A stretch of DNA of 64,000 nucleotides from Guadua angustifolia (taxonomy: Eukaryota; Streptophyta; Magnoliopsida; Poales; Poaceae), in NCBI GenBank assembly GCA_036346375.1, contig CM070518.1:3542182-3606181 (forward strand), read 5' to 3'. The translations under genes and the position numbers were made by a program. Shown here one piece after another: positions 20,961 to 33,234 of this stretch. Numbering within the stretch: the first letter of the stretch is position 1; each line of letters starts with the position of its first letter. The notes under the pieces were generated by a model. The model saw only the letters and a list, made by a program, of their open reading frames with translations, was not told the origin of the DNA and did not search any database.

Positions 20961-20981
20961 AAGATCGATTCTTTAGTAGTG

Positions 20982-21166
20982 TCTCCACCCATTTCCGGTG
21001 GCCAAGCTACCGCTTAAAACCGGAAAAAATCCTTGCTCCGCATCTCTTTCCCAAATCCCCGAGAAATTCCGTGCAAATCCCTCCCGAACCAAAACCCCTT
21101 CCCGAGAAACAAAACCCCTCCTCCGACCCGCGCCACTTGGATGCTCGGCCGCCGGGGGTGATCCCG
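20982..21166 (+). promoter_or_regulatory. Remaining 185 bp of CAMTA 5' flank or leader
   Basis: Single-copy-looking sequence between the right end of CACTA element 2 and the CAMTA start codon, C-rich like a plant 5' UTR. No TATA box is evident, which suggests that transcription now starts inside the transposon, uses a cryptic site here, or relies on splicing from the old leader at 8290-8490. Confidence 0.5.
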
Positions 21167-24100
21167 ATGGCGGCACCGGCGGAGGCGCGGCGCTTCACGG
21201 TCGTGCCGCAGCTGGGTGAGCGCCCCCCCCCCGGGGCTCCCGCGGCGCGGCTCTCCGTTCGTTCGTTCGTTCTGGGTTGGTGGTAGTAGTAGTGTTTGGT
21301 TCGATCCGATCTGGGTGGGGTGTGCTGGTTTCTGTCAACGCGTCGGTCCTGATTCGTAGGGTGCGGTTGGTGGGGACGGCAATCGCCTCTGGTTGCTGAG
21401 GAGGAAGCGTTTCTGCGTCTCGAAGATGATTGGGGACTCGGGATTGGAGTTTTGCTTGGGGTGTTTTGTTTCTGAGGTGGAGGACGTGTTGGGATGTATG
21501 GTGGTCTACGGCGGCGGCACGGGGCGGAGTTGTTGGTAGGTGCGCTGTAATAATGGATTGGTGCAGACTGGGCCTTTTTCTGATGTTTCTTTCAAGTTAG
21601 AGTCTTGAGCTTCCTGGATGGAATTCCTATTGGGAATACTGCAGGGTTCTGCAATGGTTTGGTTTGGAAGATTAGTGCTTCGAGTTTGGTGTTGTGGCCA
21701 GTTGGAGATGAATGGGTTTGATCTGCAGGTGTGCTGTATTGGGAAAAATTTGGAGATGCATGGATTTGATGTGCGCTTTACCCGGAGTCTGGGCGTAGGA
21801 CAGTAGGTTCTTATGGTTGGGGGAGCTTGAATGACTTTTGTAAAAAAAAATAAATATCCTTTCTTTATGACGTTTTGCTTTGCATATTAATTAATAATGA
21901 ATCCAGTTACTGGAGTAGGGTTTGGGTTGGGGAATTGGGGTTTAGCTGCGGACACGTGTAGTCGGGCAGTTTGATTTCGGCAGTTGTTTGTGTTAGCCTG
22001 TTCAAATTCAGCAACAGATCTTTTTGTTATCCATTTAGGCTGAGGGATCATGTTGGCTTGCAGTTCTGTACTTATGTGTGCCGGAGTGTGCTAACGTTTC
22101 TTTTGGTTCTGAAAGGTGTAGCTGAAATTCATAGTTTTAGTTGGGAATTTGGGATGAATGTTGTTGCCAGGATAACCTTTTTCTTTTTCTAGAGTCTAGA
22201 GTAAAGATCCTTATATTCCAAATATTCCGTTGACCTTATATCAAGTTTCTTGAGCATTGATTTTAAGAGTTTGAGTGGTAAAGCTGACTCCTGTTTACAT
22301 ATCAAGTTGTTTTTGCCTGCTAGGTGGCCAGAAGTTTTTTTTAAAAAAAACAGTGACAAGATATTGTTTAAGTATTCTCTTTCTTGATATTTAATCTTAT
22401 TGGGTTGGATTTAGTGCTGGGAAGTTGGATTTTCCAATCTGGATATGTGCAGGGCCATATTTGTACTTTTTGAAGAGACGAGAGGTATCGAATTTGGCTC
22501 TTAGGTTTGACATTTTGTGATGAAGAGCTCCCTGCTTCATTTTGAAGTTATTTCATAAGAGGAACAAAGTTCATGGCCCGTGGCGAATTGGTTTAATTTT
22601 GCTAAGAGTGTTGTGTCTTGGAGCTTGATTATGAGCTCATGTGGAGATTCATGCCTTACAAGAAATTCAATTGGTCTGTTCTTAAAGGGATCCCCCACTT
22701 GCAAACAATTGTACATTGTTACACATTTTTGTGAAGACTTTAAAATAGCTGTAGTGGCAATTTCATTCATGTTCAAGACTGTTGGTTGCAACTATGTTGC
22801 ATTGCTTAACTGTTTTGCATAATCTGTGAACAGATATTGAGCAGATACTGAAGGAGGCTCAACAGCGATGGTTACGCCCTGCTGAAATTTGTGAAATACT
22901 TAAGAACTACAGAAATTTTCGTATTACTCCAGAACCACCAAATAGGCCTTCAAGTACGGACATATGTCTGCTATATCAAACTTTGCTGCTATTTACTGTG
23001 TTTTTACATAGAAAGTAATTTTCCTTGGTGAAACACCATAACGATAGCTGATAAAAGACCATTTTTAAAGCCCAGCAGAAGCTTGCATTCTGATTGCATG
23101 CTGATTTATGAAAGTTTTCCTTTAGTACATGAGACTTTGAAATTTTGAACCAATATTTGTAGCTGTATTTTGCTAGTGCTAGTTTGTTATTACATATTGT
23201 ACTATGTAACTCTGTAGTTCAGCAGAAGTTCTATGTGCTGTAAAAGTAACTAAAACACGACATGCTAAACTGAGCTCTCTATGTCTGCTAGCATAAAACA
23301 TTAACCAGGACTTAGTTGTGGGCAAATTTTTAAAATCTACCTTTCATTGACCTGGTCATCTTGGTTGTAATGTCCCCATTACATGTACTTAAAGTTGATA
23401 AAACACCTCAATATGTACTTGGTTGTAATGTCCCCATTACATGTGTTTAAAGTTGATAAAACACCTCAATATGTACCATCCTCAGGTGCAATAGATACTA
23501 ACATTCTTCATGTCTTGCCTAGGTGGCTCACTTTTTCTATTTGATCGGAAAGTATTGAGGTACTTTAGGAAGGATGGTCATAATTGGAGGAAGAAAAAGG
23601 ATGGCAAGACTGTCAAAGAAGCCCATGAAAGGCTGAAAGTAAGTGCTTTCATTGGAGTTCTTATGCTAGTTGTGCTGTGGTTATTTGTTAGAAAGAATAA
23701 AGCTGACTGTTTTTCATAATTCCAGTCTGGAAGCATTGATGTGCTTCACTGCTATTATGCACATGGGGAAGAGAGTGAGTATTTCCAAAGGAGGACTTAC
23801 TGGATGTTGGAGGAGTAAGTGGATTTCCATAGGAGATCTTGCATGTTGCTTATGCAGTTGTGCTATGTTATGAGCAAGAGCAAGAATGCCTGCTAGAAGG
23901 CGCATAACTGCACTCACCTGTTCGCACATGCACGGTGAGTTTGAATACATAAATGTAGGTGTTTATATTTGAATATCGTTTATTTGATTTTGCAGGGATT
24001 TTATGCACATTGTCCTTGTACATTATCTTGAGACCAAGGTAATACTGAATCCTCCTCCTTTTTACTTAGTGATTAGCTTTTTATCTGCCTTGCATTTATA

Positions 24101-27100
24101 TTCCATTATTCTGTATGCAAGAGTTACATTGCTTCCTGTTAGGTAGGAAATTAATATTTTGATTCTTTTTTGCGGTGCTTTTCTGGCAAATTGCAGAGGT
24201 CCTGCTTATAAATGTCGAATACTATATTGTACAGTGTTAGTTGTTTCAAATATTAATATAGACCTGTGCTAACATGTTATGTTTAGAAAACCTTTTGTTA
24301 TATAAATTTGTTACTTCTGAATACTGATGATCGAGTATTTACATATTATGGGAACTGAACTCTAGATGCTTCCTTCTGGCAAAACACACTTAATGGACGT
24401 ATGTAGTGAGACTGAGGTCTTTCTTCCATTATGCTCCCTCTGTTCCCTAATACATGTTATTCTAGCTTTCAAATTTTGTTCCTAAATACATATCATTCTA
24501 CAATTTCGAGGTGACTATTACCATTTTTTCCTTCTATACCTCCCCTCCACTATTTCTAATGTCATTTTTTACCATAGACTAGAATAAGACACACCATCTA
24601 AAGATATAATAAAGATGGGTAATGCAATCTTTTGTATATATGCTTTGGTGAAGGTGCAAAAACTTGGAATGGCATCTATCCAGGAACGGATGTAGTACTT
24701 TGTGTTGTGTGTTTATGCAAGAACTTACAATGACATCTATTCAGGAACGCAGACAGTACTTGTGTGTTTATTATCATAATTTTTGGCTTAAGGATATCTC
24801 ACCTTGACAAGTACTAGTAAGTTACGTGTTTTTTTTTATCAATTTCAAATTCCAGAAAACAAAGGTTTTGAGCCCCACGCCCTACTCCGAGGAGTTACAT
24901 TGAGCTTGGCTTGAATTGTAATTCAGAAAAGTTAAGGTTGCTATTCAAAACTGGATAAACATTTAATCCCATCATAGCATGGTGCTATGTAAAATGTTGA
25001 ACTCTTGATTATATGGCTACGTAAGATGCTATTATTAAATAACGATAGTGGAGATGATTGGGTAAAATCCAAGAAAAGATTATTGTGTTTATAGCAGTTG
25101 TAATAAGCTAGCTGATAGTGAAATACAAGACTTGTTGCAAGTTGAAACTGATTTTTGAAACACAGGGTACTACTTGTCTACTGATTTGTTTAGGCAAATT
25201 GATTTTCATTCATATTCTTTAGTTTGGTTTAAGTAAATTTTCTCATTTCAAATTCTGAAGAAAATTAGTCATTGCTTGTTCTGTTGGGAAGAGTTGTTTT
25301 TCTCTCCCGTTTGGCTCTTGCAAGGAGCTTAAGACCCCATTGATATCTCATATGTGAATATGATCTTCAGGGTGGGAAATTATCTCGTGCTAGGGGAAAT
25401 AACGACGTGCTTCAAGCAGCTGCTGTGGATAGTCCATTAAGTCAGTTACCTTTGCAAACTATAGAGGGTGAAAGTTCATTTAGTGGACAGGCCTCTGAAT
25501 ACGAGGAGGCGGAATCAGGTAGAGATGTTTGGCTAGCTTTTCCTGATAGGTGTAATGACAAAGAAAATACTACACAACTAAATAGTTTCACTGATACATA
25601 TTCTGATTATGCACAGCATATCTAAAGCAAAATTCGGTGCAGCAGATACTTATTCAGGAGGAGCCAGATACCACCCTTTCACTCAGATGCAGCAGCACCA
25701 AAATGGAATTGGACCTGTGATTGATGCTTCTATGTTCAGCTCTTACGGTCCTACTTCATCCATAGGTAATTGACTCTATAACTAATTTTCTGTGCTTTGA
25801 ATCTAAGTGCAGTTGATCTTAATCCCTTGTGATGTCACAAAATTTCAGGTAATTTTCAGGGACTGCAGCATACTGTGGCACATAATACAAGCGTCTATTC
25901 TAGTGGTCAAGATAATTCACCTGTGATTCTGAATGATTCAAGTCTTGGACTTGCAACGAATGGGCGTGAAAGTCAAACTGATCTTCCATCATGGAATGAG
26001 GTGATGAAACCTGATAAATGGTCTGTTCAAATGCCTCATCTCGAACTTCCTGTTCATCCTGAGCATGGCACTTTGACAGAAGGCCCAGGGGTTGAATATT
26101 TGACATTTGATGAAGTATATTCTGATGGACTCAGTCTCAATGATTTAAGTGTTGCAGGTGTTGATGGAGAATCGTTCTGGCAGGTATGTTATGTGCATTT
26201 TTGTGTAGTGAAACTCAAAATAACAGAACATTGTAGTTCTTTTCTGGTTCATGTGCTAAATAAGGAAACTATCAAACACAGTTTCAAACATACTATTGTC
26301 CATGTGTTTAACCCCTTAATCATCATGAAAAATAAGCAGCAATACTTGTCATTATAAACAAATTCTGAGATTTTGTTGTAACTCCTTTTGGGTCAAAGAG
26401 AGGAGCTTCTGTCCAGTGTGCATTCACTGGTTACAAACTTGTGCGCACTGCCTCTAGTTAATTCTACCTTTTGCGGTAGAGTTTTTCTATTTTCTGTTAA
26501 ATCATGATAAATTTTAATTTCTACGATCTTATCTGGTTCTTCTGCCGATGATCTTTGGAACTTCTATAACTATTATTTTATTACATTGCTTATTTAGAAA
26601 ATCTTTGGTCAGAATTCTGTACTTGGCTGTGCCCTCTTGGTGCTTCTATCTGGTTTAATTTTCTTGTGACATTTGTCTAACCGAACCTATTGCATAGCAG
26701 TTCCCTAGTGCTACTGGTGATTTATCTGCAACGGAGAACAGCTTCCCACAAAATGATGGGTCTCTAGAGGCAGCTATCGGTTATCCATTTTTGAGGACTC
26801 AATCATCTAATCTATCTGATATCCTAAAAGACAGCTTTAAGAAAAGCGACAGTTTCACACGGTGGATGAGCAAAGAGCTTCCTGAAGTTGACGACTCGCA
26901 AATTCAATCCAGCTCTGGGACATATTGGAACACTGAAGAGGCAGACAATATCATTGAAGCATCAAGCCGTGAGCCACTGGACCAGTTTACTGTGGCTCCA
27001 ATGCTTTCACAGGACCAGCTCTTTAGTATAGTTGATTTTTTGCCAAGCTGGACTTACACGGGCTCAAAGACCAAGGTATTGTGCAATTAATGTGAAACTT

Positions 27101-29552
27101 TTTCATCCATATGTTTTTCCCTAATCGTGAAAGTCTTGCTGGTTCTTGCTGAAACTAGTGTTCTGCAGCTGCTGACAAAATCTCTTGCGTGCCATGCAGG
27201 TTTTAGTTACTGGTAAATTCTTAAATACCAATCAAGTCACCGAAAGATGCAAGTGGTCATGTATGTTTGGAGAAGTTGAAATTCCAGCAGAGATCTCAGC
27301 AAATGGGACTCTCCATTGTTTTTCTCCTCCCCATAAACCAGGTAGAGTCCCTTTCTATATCACCTGCTCCAACAGATTGGCCTGTAGTGAAGTGCGAGAG
27401 TTTGAATTTCGACCAAGTCCATCTCAATACATGGATGCTCCTAGTCCACATGGTGCAACAAACAAAGTTTATTTCCAGATACGTCTTGATAAACTGTTGT
27501 CCCTGGGACAAGATGAGTACCAAGCAACTTCATCTAACCCCAGTCTGGAGATGATTGACTTGAGCAAGAAGATAAGATCACTGATGACAAACAATGATGA
27601 GTGGTCCAAGTTACTGAAGCTTGCTGATGATAGTGAGCCTCTTACTGATAACCAGCAGGATCAATTTGCTGAAAACTTGATTAAGGAAAAGTTGCATGTA
27701 TGGCTTCTTCATAAAGTAGGTGATGGTGGCAAGGGACCCAGTGTGTTAGATGATGAGGGGCAGGGCGTACTTCACCTAGCAGCTGCCCTTGGATATGATT
27801 GGGCTATAAGACCAACAGTTACTGCAGGTGTGAACATAAATTTCAGAGATGCCCATGGATGGACTGCACTCCATTGGGCTGCATTTTGCGGCAGGTAAGT
27901 GATTCAAAAAGTGATACTAGGTAATGCTTTCATCTTGCTGTATTAGATATTGAACTTTCTGGGTGTTGTTTGACCTATGATGCAGAGAGCGGACTGTAGT
28001 CGCGCTAATTGCGCTGGGAGCAGCCCCTGGAGCTTTGACAGATCCCACTCCTGATTTCCCTTCTGGAAGCACACCGGTGGATCTGGCATCTGCTAATGGA
28101 CATAAGGGAATATCAGGTTTCCTTGCAGAGTCTTCTCTGACTAGTCATCTTCAGGCCCTCGATCTGAAGGAAGCCAATTTGGCGGAAATATCTGGTCTAC
28201 CTGGTATTGGAGATGTTACCGAGAGAAGTGCATCGCAGCCTGTAATTGGATATTCATTAGGCGCTGTTCGAAATGCTGCTCAAGCTGCTTCTCGGATATA
28301 TCAAGTTTTTAGGGTGCAATCCTTCCAGAGAAAGCAAGCAGTTCAATATGAAGATGAGAAAGGTGGGATCTCAGATGAGTGTGCACTTTCACTCCTGTCT
28401 GTCAAGCCATCCAAGCCAGTGCAGCTTGATCCCCTGCATGCTGCTGCATCTCGTATACAAACTAAGTTCAGGGGATGGAAGGGGAGAAAGGATTTTCTTC
28501 TTATTAGACAACGAATTATAAAGATCCAGGTATGTTGACTGTACATGTCATAATCCACTGAAAGTTCTAGTTTTTATGAACACTCATGAGTTGTAGCACT
28601 TTTTGTCATTCATTTCCTCAAAAGACAAATACTTTGAAGTTTGTTGTTTCTCTGCTATTTGGAATATTGATGAATTGTTCATTGCAAAGATATGTCTGAT
28701 ATCACAACTTGGGATCGTTGCAAAGATATTTCTGATAGCAAAATCTGGAATGGGACATTTAGATGAATGTTACCATATTGGGATAGTCTTTACATTATTG
28801 TGCTTTATGACTGCTCAGTGTGTCCTGCTCAGTGTGTCCAGTTCACAATATACTGTCCATTTATGCTTTTTGAGAAAATTGTTCAATTTCTGTCATTGGC
28901 TACTAGATAGATTCATCATATGCCTGAATTTGTTTTTGTACTGGATAGGCACACGTGCGAGGTCATCAAGTGAGGAAGCATTATCGGAAAATAGTTTGGT
29001 CTGTTGGGATAGTGGAGAAAGTTATACTGCGTTGGAGGCGAAGAGGGGTTGGGTTACGTGGGTTTCGGTCTGCAGAAAGTTCAATAGAGAGCAGCAATGG
29101 CGGAACAAGTAGCAATTTGATCACAGATAAGCCTGCTGGGGATGATTATGATTTCTTGCACGAAGGACGAAAGCAAACTGAAGAAAGGCTGCAGAAAGCT
29201 CTTGCCAGAGTAAAGTCCATGGCTCAGTACCCAGAAGCAAGAGACCAGTACCAAAGGATTTTGACCGTCGTATCAAAAATGCAAGAGTCCCAGGTAGTGC
29301 CCCCGTTTCTTCTTAGAAATTTCATATTTTCCACTAAATTTGAGCATTGACTTTGATGCTTTCCCGCACTTCTATCCAAATGGTAGGCATATACTGTCCA
29401 TAGAACACTTGTGCCATTTTTAATTGCTGATATGACAGGCTATGCAAGAAAAGATGCTCGAGGACTCAACAGAGATGGATGAAAGCTATTTCATCAGTGA
29501 ATTCAAGGAGCTGTGGGATGATGATAATACACCTGTCCCTGACTATTTCTAG
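21167..29552 (+). CDS. CAMTA: Calmodulin-binding transcription activator (CAMTA), 13 exons, 1031 aa
   Basis: Exons: 21167-21215, 22834-22953, 23523-23638, 23726-23814, 23996-24038, 25371-25518, 25643-25765, 25849-26183, 26701-27075, 27200-27894, 27986-28529, 28949-29293, 29439-29552. All introns are GT-AG and all phases agree. CAMTAs are nuclear Ca2+/calmodulin-regulated factors that bind CGCG-type boxes in cold, salicylate and wounding responses (family knowledge). Domains: CG-1 DNA-binding domain at about aa 17-145 (EQILKEAQQRWLRPAEICEI, RKDGHNWRKKKDGKTVKEAH); TIG fold at about 447-540 (FSIVDFLPSWTYTGSKTK); ankyrin repeats at about 655-745 (GWTALHWAAFCGR); IQ motifs at about 790-893 (ASRIQTKFRGWKGRKDF, QAHVRGHQVRKHYRK); a calmodulin-binding helix at about 895-918 (VWSVGIVEKVILRWRRRG). 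The start was chosen because exon 1 splices in phase into the conserved CG-1 start and no nearer upstream ATG fits. The length is normal for the family. Which CAMTA paralogue it is was not resolved. Confidence 0.95.
23361..23476. repeat. 58-bp tandem duplication in CAMTA intron 2
   Basis: Two nearly identical units starting ttggttgtaatgtccccatt and ending cacctcaatatgtac, differing at two positions. It is intronic and should not affect the coding sequence. Confidence 0.9.
24433..24764. mobile_element. Stowaway-like MITE in CAMTA intron 5, with partial tail duplication
   Basis: The left end reads GCTCCCTCTGTTCCCTAATA and the right end near 24681-24698 reads GGAACGGATGTAGTACT, close to the Stowaway consensus CTCCCTCCGT and its inverse. 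A diverged copy of the right end (about 65 bp, ACTTGGAATGGCATCTATCC versus ACTTACAATGACATCTATTC) follows at 24723-24764. Clean TA target duplications were not established. Confidence 0.55.
25519..25642 (+). other. Short CAMTA intron 6, retention would truncate the protein
   Basis: This 124-nt intron has donor AG|GTAGAGAT and acceptor TTCGGTGCAG|CA. Splicing restores a family-typical join (EYEEAES then ADTYSGGARYHPF). If retained, the frame stays open for 35 codons to a TAA at 25623-25625, giving a 223-aa protein with the CG-1 domain only. Confidence 0.6.
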
Positions 29553-30050
29553 TGTTCTCAACTAATTGGTGAATGCCTTCGTAATTCTCCCATTTTGTCT
29601 TCTCTTTAGTGCTGCTGAATTGGTACAAACGCTGATTACCCAAATTAGCATCGCTGAAGGAAGCATATATACATGCTAGTTGTCGAATTCACCTGTGGTT
29701 TTTGTTGCTCTTATGCTATAGCCTTTGTGTACAGTAGAATCTTATCAACCATTGGAGTAGCCATGTATTTACAGTATGTAACTGATGTAAAAAAGTTGAA
29801 CACAGGGATTGTATCATACGAATACTAGGCTGCACGTGTGCGGTGCAGCGGTTTGGAGTTTGAGAGGGCTCACTGTTATGCAAGATTCAGATTGCCTTAT
29901 CTGCGTTTTGGTTTACTAATTGCCTCGGACGTGTATGTACTCTGATGTTGCTTGCACCTTCTTGTGAGGGAGTTGTTTTTCGTAAGACGAATAGCAGGTG
30001 TCGCTGGTCACCGGCGTTTTAACGGTTCTTTAGTTCAGGAATCAGGGTAC
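29553..30050 (+). other. CAMTA 3' UTR and flank
   Basis: Sequence after the stop codon continues with no coding signal. No canonical AATAAA was seen; the transcript probably ends near 29800-29850. Beyond that is plain intergenic sequence. Confidence 0.4.
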
Positions 30051-30057
30051 CCACCCG

Positions 30058-31552
30058 AGGTTCAAAAAAGCGCTGAAATCTCGGAAATTGGGATTTTAGA
30101 TTCTAGCCGGAGATGGATGCAAAATTCTAGCTGGGTAAAAAAAATTTGAAAAAGAATTTAAATTGTATATTAATCTCAAAATTTTGGGTGAGATTTCTCC
30201 AAATTTTGCCAAAATCTCGGGTGTTTGGTTGGTTTTTGACTTCTTATGACCGGATTTGACCAGATTTGGTTCAATAATCCTTAAGAAAGTCATCTTCCAC
30301 AAAAATTTATTGAAAAACAAATTTTTGATAAGTTTTAAAATTTTGGTAGAAACACTGTCAGATTTTTATAAAATTGTACGAGCTTGATCATGATCTAAAA
30401 AATTTATGTTACTATCTTTAGTAGTGTAGAATCATAAAAAAATTAAAATTATTGAAGTTCATTTGTTATCTTTAAAAAATAAAAAACAGAATGAACATAA
30501 TTGAGACAATATTCTTGTCAGAATTTTATAAATTATCTTGAGTGTGATCATGATCCAAAATTTTTATAAGAGCTTAATAATTGCCTCAGTACTGTTCTAT
30601 AAATTTTTTTATTTTTTTTGCTCAATCAAATCTATGTAAGCATTGAATATCATTTGTTATATTTCAAAAATTAAAAACAGAAAAGCATACATGGTACAGT
30701 GGCATTGTAAGAATTTTATAAATTTATTGACATGTGATCATCAATCAAAATTTTTATGGGATATTAAGCATTTTCTTAGAACTTTTGTAAAATTTTCAAA
30801 AATTTTAAACCATTTTTTGAATGCTAAAGGAAATCTATGTATTGATCATTAGGTTTTTATCAGGACGTAGCATTCTCAGAATTTTTAGAACTTCTTCAAT
30901 CTTGAAAATCATATGAAAATTATATAAAAATATTAATGATACATTAGGAGCATCCACAAAAATTTTCAAAATTTTCTAACACGGTTTGAATTACTTTTCA
31001 TTTGGTTGAAGTTTGTCGGTAAGGCTTTTATCAGAATAGTAGCACTATCCAAATTTTTAAAAATTCATGAAGCTTGATCATTATCTGAAAATTTTATGGG
31101 AATATTAGTGATACATCATAACTATGCATAAAAAATTTCAAAAATTTCTAACATATTTTGTTTCAATTTTCATTCGGTTCAAATTTGTCGGTTAGCGTTT
31201 TATAAGGATAGTAGTAATTTTTAAAATTTTAAAAATTTCTCAGATCTGATAATCATCTGAAATTTTTATGGAAACATCATTGATTTGTCAGGAACCTCCA
31301 CAAGAAATTTTAGAATATTTCGACATCGTTTGGACCATTTTTCGCTCAATGCAAATTGTCAAAATCTCGGCAAACCTCGCCGAGATTTCAAGAATTTCAA
31401 CCGAAATTTCGGTTTTCTCGTTGCAAAAAAAATTTAAATTTTTATCTTTGTATTTCGTTTGAGATTTATTCAAAATTCTGAGATCTAAGCGAGATTTCGG
31501 ATTTTAGTCACTTCCAAAATATAATCCGAAAACGAAATTTTAAACCTTGTAC
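30058..31552. repeat. AT-rich element with degenerate ~170-bp internal repeats
   Basis: The two ends hold related inverted sequence (GAGGTTCAAAAAAGCGCTG near 30057; AACGAAATTTTAAACCTTG near 31531) with GAAATCTCGG or CCGAGATTTC motifs just inside. Between them, a core like GATCATGATCTAAAAAATTT with following TTTATG recurs at about 30386, 30547, 30727, 30900, 31075 and 31245, a period of 160-180 bp. It looks like a non-autonomous DNA element or an old satellite-like array. No protein is encoded. Confidence 0.5.
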
Positions 31553-32000
31553 CCACTTTGCTTTATTAGTTCATTGATTGTGTCCGTTCCAATTGTCAAT
31601 GAAATCTGTGCAACAGCCGTGTGCTTATGTTTGCCTCGAAAATGGAAATACTTGTGTTCATATGTTGCTTGGAGACCCTGACTCTTAACTATTCATCTTT
31701 CTACCGAGGCAAGAGTGAGTCTCTCGGTGTTCATCCGTCCATGGAGATATGTAATTTTTGTCTTAGCAGTGTTTACATGCTGTCATCTCTTAGTATAAGT
31801 TGTGCAAATTTTTTAAAAAATAAAAAGGTAAGTAGTTATTGTCTATCTTTTATTTATACTCTAATATTTATACAACTTTCAAATACAAAAGCACAAAAGC
31901 ACATCCATTAGTCTTTCCGATAACATTAGGTGGACAGTTACCTCTGCGTTCATGAGCAAGCCAATAGTAGCATCACCTAATTGCGTGTTGTAAGATGTTA
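31553..32000. other. Intergenic, no feature recognised
   Basis: No coding potential. An open frame at 31621-31911 has no recognisable domain. Confidence 0.4.
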
Positions 32001-32232
32001 TTCCCTCCGGAGTTAATAGAATATATATTTCTTCTTGGCACTTTTGAAAATAACTAGGTTATCTTGGATTATTATCTATAAGCAATATATAACGTGCGTG
32101 CACACAGAGAATATAAAGTAAGGATCTATATTTATTGGGGATACAAAGAAAATATCACACTATTTTTGCATTGAAATATAAAATAAACCCTATATTTATG
32201 AGCAATATCATTCAAAAAAAATACGGAGGAGG
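32001..32232. mobile_element. Stowaway-like MITE remnant
   Basis: The left end TTCCCTCCGGAGTTAATAG follows TA, and the right end is ATACGGAGGAGG. Both resemble degenerate Stowaway terminal repeats, and the interior is AT-rich. The outer TA duplication is not clean on the right side. Confidence 0.4.
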
Positions 32233-32363
32233 TGTTTAAAATGACAATACTATCCTATTCTTTCTGTACTATGAAATAACTACGGAAAAAAAGAAATGAG
32301 AGGAGTAAAAAGACTTTCTGACTGACTGGAGGGCCAACCCATTACTACCTCACTTGGTTCGTA

Positions 32364-33231
32364 CTAGGGGTGTAATCGGATCGGAAATTTACCGACTGAT
32401 TGACTGGATACTTTCAGATCGGATACGGATCGTTAAGTCGGATAGTTGTTAGATTCGAATATTTTGATTCGGATTTGGTATCGGATTCAAGAGAATATAA
32501 TCCGTTGGATCATGATTTTTTGAGAGTATTTTCGGATATTTCTGAAAACCTACATATCGGATATCCGAATCAGAGTCAAACACAACCCAAGGGAAGCATG
32601 GACGAGGCTAGGGTAGCGCATGGACGGGGCGGTGCACGATCGGGGCGGCACGAGGCTGAGGCCAGGATGGGACAGTGCGCGAATGGGGCGGTGCGGGGCC
32701 GGGCCAACACGAGGGCGAGGCCAAGGTGGCACAACCTGGCTGAGGAAGAAGGATGGAGACGGAATGGAGGAAAAGGAAGGAGGGAGTAAGAAGAAAAGAA
32801 GGAGAAGCCAGGGAAGGGAAAGGAATGAAAAGCGAAAAGAGGAAAAAAGAAGAAGAGGAAACGGGTTACGGCTAAGAAAAAGGAAAGATAAACAAGAAAA
32901 AAAAAGGAAAAGAAAAATAGGGTGAAGCTAGAATTTTAACGACAGACTCTATTTAATTTGTCTAAACTAGCGAAAAACCCTAATGTCAACTCGAGTTGAC
33001 ATTAGCTCGGTTATATTTGAACTTATATAGTTGATTTATTGATATATGTATGCTTTATACAATATTATTTTCACGTGATATCTGATAAAAAAATTTGATG
33101 CCGTATTGATTTCTATCTATATTCACTTTAAATCCATAACTAATATTATTCACGCCATATTCGTATCTGGCACTATCTAAATTTAAAAAAATATATAATT
33201 TAGAATACGAAAAAATGAGACAGTTGCACCC
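32364..33231. mobile_element. Possible non-autonomous DNA element with GGGTGyAA ends
   Basis: The left end reads GGGGTGTAATCGGATCGG, followed by repeated ATCGGAT and GGATA words; the right end inverted reads AAGGGTGCAACTGTCTC. The first few bases match as inverted repeats. Inside are a GC-rich piece with diverged repeats (32600-32740, GGGGCGGTGC words) and a purine-rich tract. No convincing target duplication, so the superfamily is open. Confidence 0.35.
32745..32925 (+). repeat. Long polypurine tract
   Basis: About 180 bp in which almost every base on the plus strand is A or G (gaggaaaaggaaggagggag and similar), with scattered T and C interruptions. Open frames here (Lys/Arg/Glu-rich) are a result of composition. 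Confidence 0.8.
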
Positions 33232-33234
33232 TTA

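Larger units (their letters stand above)
8491..20981 (-). mobile_element. CACTA (En/Spm) DNA transposon, 12491 bp, decayed autonomous type
   Basis: The left end starts CACTACTACGGAAAG at 8491; the right end, read inverted from 20981, is CACTACTAAAGAATC. The flanking 3 bp are TCT on both sides (8488-8490 and 20982-20984). Subterminal repeats based on ACCGGTTC and GGTACTGA lie at both ends. Two genes are encoded on the minus strand: a TNP2-type transposase (16384-19535) followed by a protein with a C-terminal Ulp1-like domain (8996-12581). Both carry frameshifts, so the copy is probably immobile by itself although its ends look usable. Confidence 0.93.

Noticed and set aside
28603..28948. 169-codon open frame overlapping CAMTA intron 11
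   Set aside because: It is intron read-through into exon 12 in the wrong frame; the correct frame from 28949 carries the IQ and calmodulin-binding motifs.
32400..32925. Lys/Arg/Glu-rich open frame
   Set aside because: It is produced by the polypurine tract; a purine-only strand lacks most stop codons by composition.
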